8,325 nucleotides of DNA. Origin: Asaia bogorensis (GTDB lineage: Bacteria; Pseudomonadota; Alphaproteobacteria; Acetobacterales; Acetobacteraceae). The stretch lies in the NCBI GenBank assembly GCA_945871455.1, contig CAMBXJ010000174.1:1-8325 (forward strand), written 5' to 3'. The notes under the pieces are model-generated. The model did not search any database, was not told the DNA's origin, and saw only the letters and a list, made by a program, of their open reading frames with translations. Shown in pieces: positions 1-6,400 of this stretch. Position 1 is the first letter of the stretch. The number at the start of each line of letters is the position of its first letter. The translations under genes were made by a program, and so were the position numbers.

Positions 1-3000
1 ATTCGTTTGCCGCCAATGCCGGACAGGCCAACTACGTCGCGGGATGCGCATTCAAGGACGCCTACGCGGCGATCGCCCAGGCCCGGCTTGGTTGCAAAGT
101 CCGCGTGATCAACTGGGGTTTCTGGGGGGAGGTCGGACGGGTCGCCGACCCGATTTATCGGGCGCTGCTGGAAAAGCGGGGGGTCAACCCCATCGGAACA
201 GCCGAGGGTATTGCCGCTTTCGAGCAGGCTCTGGCCGGCGATGCCCCCCAGGTCATGGTGCTGAAAGCCGAAGACCACGTTTTGCGGCAATTGGGCGTCC
301 TGGACGTTTCGTCTCCGTCGCAACAGGTCGAACGGGCCGTGGCGGCACACGCTGAACTGGATCGCCTTACCCGCACCGCGTTGTGCTGTTGGGCTACGGA
401 ACATAACCTGCGCGCGAGCGATATCGCCCCCAAGCACCAACTGGTGTTCTCGGCGCTGTCAGATCTGATTGCGCGCGGACCGTCTCCCGCGCCATCCCGC
501 GGGACAACCGCCGCGGCCGAACAGAAGTTCATCCAGGAGCACCCGGATCTTGCTCCGCACGCAACGTTGCTGCGCCGATGCGTCGACTCCCTCGCGGAGG
601 TCCTGCGCGGAAATCTGACGGCGACAGATGTCCTGTTCCCGGGATCATCAATGGCCCTGGTGGAGGGCATTTATCGCGGCGATCAACTGACCGGCTACTG
701 CAACGAACTCGTAGCGAAAGCCGTGGTCGCGGCGGTGCTAAGGCCCAGCGCAACCAAGATCCGCGTGCTGGAGGTAGGAGCGGGCACAGGCGGCACCAGT
801 GCAACCGTGTTGGCCGCGCTCGGGGCGCTAGCGGTGGATTTGGAGTATATCTATACGGACGTGTCGAAAGCATTCGCGTTGCATGGGGAACGCAAGTTCG
901 GTGCGCGGTATCCGTTTGCCCGCTTCGGCACACTGGACCTGAACCGGGATCCGGAACCGCAAGGTCACGAACCGGCAAGCTTCGACGTGATACTGGGAGC
1001 CAATGTCGTCCATGTTACGCCGGACTTGCGCGTATCCGTCGAGCGACTGAAGCGCCTGTTGAAACCCGATGGCGTCGCCGTGCTATACGAAATGACCGCG
1101 CTGCCTGATTTCGCCACGGCGACCTTCGGCTTGTTGGATGGCTGGTGGACCTTTACCGACGCTCGCCTGGCGCATGGGCCTCTTGTCGACGCACCTGGTT
1201 GGTCCAGGCTGTTTCAGGCAGCCGGCTTCATCGATGTTGCGGTCGAGGGCATCGGCGGAGAACGTCAGCACGAATTTCGACACAGCGTCATTTGCGCTCG
1301 CCATCCCGCCCCCCCGGCGCGCACCGATCGGATCAGGGCGCCCAATGAAAGTCTGATCGACACCATTCGGACTGTGGTTGCCGGAACATTGCAGATGCGA
1401 TCGGACCAGTTGCTGCCGGATCGCAACTTCGCGGATTACGGCGCCGATTCGATCATCAGCGTCGAGTTGATCGGCGCGTTGAATGCGCGCTTCAACATCA
1501 CCCTGAAACCCACGATCCTGTTCAGCCACCCGACGGTCGAACGGCTCGCCGACCATCTTGAGTCCCATCACGGAATTCGCGCCGAACCTGCCGCGCCCCC
1601 GGCACTGCCTGTCGCCGCGTCCACCCCGCCAGTGCCCCTAGCCGAGACGCCCTCCGGCGCCTGGGCGGACGACATCGCGATCATTGGGATGGCTGGACGA
1701 TTCCCCGGTGCGAATTCCGTCGATGATTTCTGGAGCAACATCGTCAACGGCGTCGACAGCGTCGGCCCGGTGCCGCCCAGCCGCTGGGACCACGCGCGCG
1801 TCTATGACCCGGATCCGAACACGCCCGGCCGCACGCAGTGCCCGGCTGGCGGGTTTCTCGATGACGTCGAGTCCTTCGATCCATTGTTCTTCAACATCTC
1901 GCCGTCCGAGGCGACGTTGATGGATCCGCAACAACGGCTGTTTCTGCAGGAGGCTTGGCATGCGCTGGAGGATGCGGGTTATGGCGGCCCGCATCCGTCG
2001 CATGACCGATGCGGCGTGTTCGTCGGAACGGTAGCCAGCGACTATGATTCGTTGTTGCGCCAGGCTGGCCGGATGCTCGACGCGCAGCGCTTTATGGGCA
2101 ACGCGTCATCCATGCTCGCGGCGAGGATAGCATACAAGCTCGATCTGCACGGCCCATGTCTATCGATTGATACAGCCTGTTCGTCCTCCCTTGTCGCATT
2201 GCATCTCGCCTGCGAAAGCCTGCTGCGGGGCGAATCCGACATGGCTCTGGTCGGCGGCGTCGCGGTTCTTACGACGCCGGATTTTTATGTTGCTGCCAGC
2301 AACGCCGGCATGCTGTCGCCGACCGGGCGCTGCCACACACTGGATGCGTCCGCGGACGGATTCGTTCCGGGAGAGGCAGTCGCCGCCGTGGTCTTGAAGC
2401 GCCGGACCGACGCGGAACGTGATCACGACACCATTTACGCCGTGGTGAAGGGGGCAGCAACGAACCAGGATGGCGCAAGCAATGGAATCACCGCGCCGAG
2501 CGGTGCGGCGCAGACGGCGTTGGAACGGACGGTTTACGATCGGTTTCAGATTGATCCCGCGACGATTGGCTATGTTGAATTGCACGGCACCGGAACAAAG
2601 ATCGGCGACCCAATCGAGATGGAAGCGCTGCAAGGCGCCTTTGCGGGCCGCGGGAAAGGCTGCGCCGTGGGATCGGTGAAGGCGAATATCGGCCATACGC
2701 TGCCGGCGGCGGGGTTGGTTGGGGTGATCAAACTGGCATTGGCTCTGCGTCACCAGACCATTCCACCGGCTGTGCATTTCCATCGGCTGAATGACCATAT
2801 TGATCTGACGCGTCATCAGTTCACCATTCCATCCGCGCCGCGGGCCTGGATCGCCGACGGCCCCAGACGAGGAGCAGTCAGTAGCTTCGGCTTCAGCGGC
2901 ACAAATGTCCACGCGGTCCTACAGGAAGCAAACGTGGTCGCACCGATAGCGCCAATGTCGATAGACTGCCACCTGGCGGTATTTTCCGCCGACAGTGCTG

Positions 3001-3437
3001 TTGGACTGACGCGCGTGCTTCAACAAATGGATGCGTGGCTCGCAACGACGCTCACCCGCCCCACAATCGGCGATGTTTGCGCGACCCTGGCACGGGGCCG
3101 TTCCCATCTGAAGCACCGAGCCGCATTTGCGGTAACGGGGCTGGACGAACTGCGGGCCGCTATCCGCGATCCAGCGCGGCCCGCGGCGGATGCAGTCGGT
3201 GAGATCGCCGACCTCAAGCGAGCTTACCTCTCCGGCGGGGACGTCCGCTGGGACAGGCTTTACCCCGATGGCAGTTTTGGGCGCATCCCACTTCCGAGCT
3301 ATCCGTTCGAACGGCGGCGCTGTTGGCCGACGTCAATCCAACCCACCGCCAGTGTTGCGCCTCGCGGAGAAAGACCCGGCAAGCAACCGCTGGATGTTTT
3401 CGAAGCCGTTATTCGGGATCTGGGAGCGATAACGTGA
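1..3437 (+). CDS. trans-AT type I polyketide synthase, partial at 5' end: (KR)-C-MT-ACP-KS-flank
   Basis: Cytoplasmic assembly-line PKS subunit. The first whole codon is at base 3 and the frame is open to the TGA at 3435-3437, giving 1144 visible residues; the true start lies upstream. Visible domain order: KR C-terminus (residues 1-90), C-methyltransferase (about 115-434), ACP (about 449-522, phosphopantetheine Ser483), KS (557-975, Cys726/His861/His898), a trans-AT flanking region ending in LPSYPFERRRCW (to 1108), and a 36-residue tail. No AT with a GHSxG motif follows the KS, so malonyl loading must be in trans. The KR, C-MT and ACP complete one module (alpha-methyl, beta-hydroxy product). 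The terminal KS begins the next module, which continues on the following gene. The GTG at 105 that could pass for a start is internal to the KR (the V of VINWGFWG). The stop overlaps the next start by four bases, so the two genes are probably co-transcribed and translationally coupled. The family assignment is secure; the natural product is unknown. Confidence 0.97.
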   Translation, partial: SFAANAGQANYVAGCAFKDAYAAIAQARLGCKVRVINWGFWGEVGRVADPIYRALLEKRGVNPIGTAEGIAAFEQALAGDAPQVMVLKAEDHVLRQLGVLDVSSPSQQVERAVAAHAELDRLTRTALCCWATEHNLRASDIAPKHQLVFSALSDLIARGPSPAPSRGTTAAAEQKFIQEHPDLAPHATLLRRCVDSLAEVLRGNLTATDVLFPGSSMALVEGIYRGDQLTGYCNELVAKAVVAAVLRPSATKIRVLEVGAGTGGTSATVLAALGALAVDLEYIYTDVSKAFALHGERKFGARYPFARFGTLDLNRDPEPQGHEPASFDVILGANVVHVTPDLRVSVERLKRLLKPDGVAVLYEMTALPDFATATFGLLDGWWTFTDARLAHGPLVDAPGWSRLFQAAGFIDVAVEGIGGERQHEFRHSVICARHPAPPARTDRIRAPNESLIDTIRTVVAGTLQMRSDQLLPDRNFADYGADSIISVELIGALNARFNITLKPTILFSHPTVERLADHLESHHGIRAEPAAPPALPVAASTPPVPLAETPSGAWADDIAIIGMAGRFPGANSVDDFWSNIVNGVDSVGPVPPSRWDHARVYDPDPNTPGRTQCPAGGFLDDVESFDPLFFNISPSEATLMDPQQRLFLQEAWHALEDAGYGGPHPSHDRCGVFVGTVASDYDSLLRQAGRMLDAQRFMGNASSMLAARIAYKLDLHGPCLSIDTACSSSLVALHLACESLLRGESDMALVGGVAVLTTPDFYVAASNAGMLSPTGRCHTLDASADGFVPGEAVAAVVLKRRTDAERDHDTIYAVVKGAATNQDGASNGITAPSGAAQTALERTVYDRFQIDPATIGYVELHGTGTKIGDPIEMEALQGAFAGRGKGCAVGSVKANIGHTLPAAGLVGVIKLALALRHQTIPPAVHFHRLNDHIDLTRHQFTIPSAPRAWIADGPRRGAVSSFGFSGTNVHAVLQEANVVAPIAPMSIDCHLAVFSADSAVGLTRVLQQMDAWLATTLTRPTIGDVCATLARGRSHLKHRAAFAVTGLDELRAAIRDPARPAADAVGEIADLKRAYLSGGDVRWDRLYPDGSFGRIPLPSYPFERRRCWPTSIQPTASVAPRGERPGKQPLDVFEAVIRDLGAIT
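3..290 (+). other. ketoreductase (KR) domain, C-terminal end only
   Basis: KR domains reduce the beta-ketone on the ACP with NADPH. Only the end is in the window: the catalytic Tyr (codon 33-35) in GQANYVAGCAFKDAYA, followed by the VINWGFWGEVGRVAD and GVNPIGTAEGIAAFEQAL stretches that close many trans-AT KRs. The position four residues after Tyr, Asn in the usual Lys-Ser-Tyr-Asn tetrad, is Cys (45-47). I recall the pattern NYxxGCxFKDA from other trans-AT KRs, so it may be normal for the clade. The catalytic Lys and Ser and the stereochemical motif lie upstream of the window. Confidence 0.9.
345..1304 (+). other. C-methyltransferase (C-MT) domain of module A
   Basis: SAM-dependent domain that methylates the alpha-carbon of a beta-ketoacyl-ACP. 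The N-terminal helical lid runs from about AELDRLTR and includes the block HPDLAPHATLLRRC and DVLFPGSSMALVEGIY. The Rossmann core has the SAM-binding motif VLEVGAGTGGTS (from 765), the acidic YTDVS strand, and GANVVHVT with a candidate catalytic His (1011-1013). A Glu lies 26 residues later (1089-1091), which matches the His-Glu spacing I recall for the structurally studied C-MT of CurJ. FGLLDGWW follows. All recognisable motifs are intact, so I expect activity. Confidence 0.93.
1347..1568 (+). other. acyl carrier protein (ACP) domain of module A
   Basis: Carries the growing chain on phosphopantetheine. The attachment Ser (1449-1451) sits in DYGADSIISVELIGALN, followed by helix III residues ILFSHPTVERLADHL. 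It is a single ACP: no tandem copy and no Trp-type beta-branching signature is visible nearby. An Ala/Pro-rich linker (about 1569-1670) joins it to the KS. Confidence 0.95.
1671..2927 (+). other. ketosynthase (KS) domain at the gene 1 end (module B)
   Basis: Decarboxylative Claisen condensation of the upstream acyl chain with an ACP-bound extender. It runs from DIAIIGMAGRFPG to SGTNVHAVLQE (419 residues). The Cys-His-His set is complete: DTACSSS (Cys 2178-2180), ELHGTGT (His 2583-2585) and NIGHTLPAAG (His 2694-2696). MDPQQR and the YDPDPNTPG loop are canonical. The residue before the first active-site His is Leu instead of the common Ala. It should accept the alpha-methyl-beta-hydroxyacyl chain from module A. 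Both His residues are present, which argues against a non-elongating KS0. Confidence 0.96.
2928..3326 (+). other. trans-AT KS flanking region (no AT)
   Basis: This region takes the place of an AT domain. About 120 residues separate the KS from the conserved end motif LPSYPFERRRCW (3291-3326). A cis-AT module would have several hundred residues here, including a GHSxG serine motif, and none is seen. TLARGRSHLKHRAAFAV resembles the LxxGR...RxA element common in these regions. Confidence 0.9.
3327..3434 (+). other. C-terminal tail of gene 1 product, candidate docking segment
   Basis: 36 residues follow the last recognised motif. The first two thirds are Pro/Arg-rich and look flexible. The end, LDVFEAVIRDLGAIT, has regularly spaced hydrophobics and could form a short amphipathic helix. 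Because the module continues on the next protein, this is the obvious place for an intersubunit contact. I do not recognise a known docking class, so the role is inferred from position only. Confidence 0.4.
3422..3436 (+). promoter_or_regulatory. Shine-Dalgarno sequence and GTG start of gene 2, with GTGA stop-start overlap
   Basis: GGGAG (3422-3426) lies seven bases before the GTG at 3434-3436, which shares bases with the gene 1 stop TGA (3435-3437). This is the classic layout for translational coupling. It decides the start: the first in-frame ATG, near 3713, would remove about 90 residues of the C-MT lid that match the gene 1 C-MT. Confidence 0.85.
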
Positions 3438-6400
3438 CCCGTCGCATCGACCCCTTCGCCGCACTGGACCCTTATGCGGTATTGTTGCTTCGACAGGCGG
3501 TCGGCCAACAGGACATCGCGGCTCTCGCTCTACCCCGCCATCAGCGCCTGGTAAGCGCGTTGCTCCATTTGTTGCGCGCTGCCCCCCCACAGTCCGCCCA
3601 CGCAACAGAAGTCCGCGCGAACCTGCTGTCCGCCGCCCCCGATCTCTCTGCACACGTCAAGCTGTTGGAGCATTGCGCGAGTCATCTGATCGAGGTCATT
3701 TGCGGCCGAGCGATGGCGAGCGACGTGATGTTCCCGGCCGGAAGCATGTCGCTGGTGGAGCCTGTCTACCAAGGTAGCCGCTGGACCGATCACTTCAACA
3801 ACCTCACCGCCGCCGCTGTCGCGCGTGCCGTCGCCACGTGCGTATCCCGGAACGATACCGGGTTGGTGCGTATCCTTGAAGTTGGTGCCGGAACCGGCGG
3901 CACCAGCGGCGCGGTGTTGGCCGCGTTGGAGCCTTATCGTGACAGTGTTTCCTACGACTATACAGATGTCTCTCCCGGGTTCATCCAGCACGGCAAGCGC
4001 ATCCACGGACTCAACCGCCCGTTCCTGACCGCTCGGCTTCTCGATCTGGAACGGCCGCCGAAGCCGCAAGGCTTCGAGGCCGGCAGCTACGATGTGGTTC
4101 TAGGGACCAACGTGGTGCACGCGACAAGTCGAATCGCCACGTCGCTGGACCACATCAACGGGCTACTTCGCAATGGCGGCCTGCTTCTGTTGAACGAGAT
4201 CACGCGTTCCGGCGCCTTCGCGTCCATGACCTTTGGCCTGCTCGACGGATGGTGGGCGTTTCTCGACGCGGAGGTCCGACTCCCGGACGCACCGGTGCTA
4301 TCCGCGGCCGGTTGGCGCCATATGCTGTCCGGCGCAGGCTTCAACACCCCTGCCGCATTCGGCTGGACCGATCCGCCCGAGGAATCGTTCCAATGCCTGT
4401 TTGTCGCGGCAAAGATCGCCGACGTCGCAAGCCGCGCCACCCCTTCCCGGGACCTGCGACCGGTCCTGGCGGAACATCTCGCCGGGTTGCTTGGCCTGGA
4501 CCCAACCGAGCTTGCCGCGGATCGCCCGCTGGCGGATTACGGTGTCGACTCGATCGTTGCACCGCAGTTCGTCACGGTACTGAACCAGCGTCTCGGAAGT
4601 CGGCTGGTCCCGACTGATATATTCAATTGCGCCACGTTGGCGGGTCTGGCCGAACACTTGAGGACGATGCCCCTGGATTCGCCAGGTGAAGCGACACCCT
4701 GTTCGCCTGAGGGTGCCGTGTCTCATAGCCCACCGCCCACGCCGGAGCCCGCTAGCCGCGATATCGCCGTCATCGGGTTGTCGTGCCGGTTTCCGGGCGC
4801 GCGGGATGCCAACGAATTCTGGCGGAACCTCGTCGCGGGCAAGTCCTCCATCACCGAAGTGCCGGCCGACCGGTGGGTCACCACCGGGACCGGGCAAACG
4901 CGATGGGGCGGGTTCCTGGAAGATCACGATTGTTTTGACCCGGAGTTCTTCAACCTTTCTTGGCGCGAAGCCGAGGCCATGAGCCCGCAGCAGCGCGTGT
5001 TCCTCGAACAGGCATGGAATGCTCTGGAAAATGCAGGATATGGCAAACGAGGCCTGAGCGGTCAACGATGCGGCGTCTATGTCGGCGCCGCCCCTGATGG
5101 TTACGGGGTTAACCAGAATGACAGTCTTTCTTCGTTGGGCGGCTCCCTGGCCATCATGTCAGCCAGGATATCGTACCTGCTTGATCTGAAAGGTCCAAGC
5201 CTGCCGCTGGACACCGCGTGCTCGTCGTCGTTGGTGGCGGTTCACCTGGCCTGTCAAAGCCTGCTGTCTGGCGATTGCGACATGGCTCTCGCCGGTGGGG
5301 TGTCAATCCTTATGACAGACCACCGCCTGCATTCGTTTCTGGACGATGCGGGCATGCTGTCCCCCACCGGACAGTGCCACACATTCGACGCCGCGGCGGA
5401 CGGCTTCGTACCGGGCGAAGGCGTAGGAATTGTCGTGCTAAAACGCCTCGATCAGGCTTTGGCCGACCGGGACGCAATCATCGGGGTGATCAAGGGGTCA
5501 GGCGTCAATCAGGATGGGCGGACCAGCGGCATTACGGCCCCTAGCGGTCCGGCGCAATCGGCGCTGGAAGAGATGGTCTATCAACGGGCAGGGGTCAGCC
5601 CATCGGCCATCGGCCTCGTGGAAGCCCATGGCACCGGCACCCAACTTGGCGATCCCATAGAAGTCAACGCACTCGCCAACACATTCCGTAGACATACAGA
5701 CCGCACCGCCTTCTGCGCGCTCGGCTCTGTCAAGACAAATGTCGGCCATACCCTGACCGCGGCAGGGATCGCCGGGTTGATCAAGATTCTACTTTCAGTG
5801 CGGAATGAAACCATTCCGCCTCACCTGAATTATGAGAGCGAAAATCCGGAAGTCAACTTTACTGAAACCCCGTTTTTCGTCCCGCGCCAGGCGCTGCCCT
5901 GGCACGGCGTTCCACGTTTGGCCGCCGTCAGTTCCTTCGGCTTCAGCGGAACCAACGCACATGTCGTGGTCGCCAATGCGCCCATCCGGAAGCCACTTGG
6001 TGCACCGGCGACAGCCACCCCCTCCCTCATCCTGCTTTCCGCTCGATCCTCCGACGCTCTCGACGCCCGACGGCAAGACCTGCTGGACTGGCTGCGGGAC
6101 AATACCCCCGATTTGCGCGACCTTGCCTACACGCTCAGCCATGGACGCGGACATTTTGAGCACAGACTGGCGCTGATCGTTGATAGTATCGACGCTTTGC
6201 GGGAATGGCGCGGGACCGTTTTACAGAGCGAGTCATTGGTTCTGCCGGCCCGCGGCAACCAGGATACCGAAATGGCAACGTTTCTGAGCGCCCAACCGCC
6301 TGACCTGGGCCTGATCGCGGACTGCTTCGTCCGGGGCGGCGATGGCGACTGGTCTCGGCTCGCGGCACAAGGGGCCAACCGCCTTGCCTTGCCCGGATAT

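Noticed and set aside
2160..2912. 250-codon minus-strand open frame
   Set aside because: Antisense shadow of the KS in gene 1, with no recognisable domain.
1671..2927. Non-elongating KS (KS0) at the module split
   Set aside because: The Cys and both active-site His residues are present in normal motifs.
105..3437. GTG at 105 as the start of gene 1
   Set aside because: The frame is open from base 3 and the residues before 105 include the KR catalytic Tyr motif. The GTG encodes the Val of VINWGFWG inside the KR.
4298..5065. 255-codon minus-strand open frame
   Set aside because: It lies opposite the ACP-KS coding of gene 2. Its translation is Arg/Gly/Pro-rich with no family resemblance, typical of a high-GC antisense shadow.
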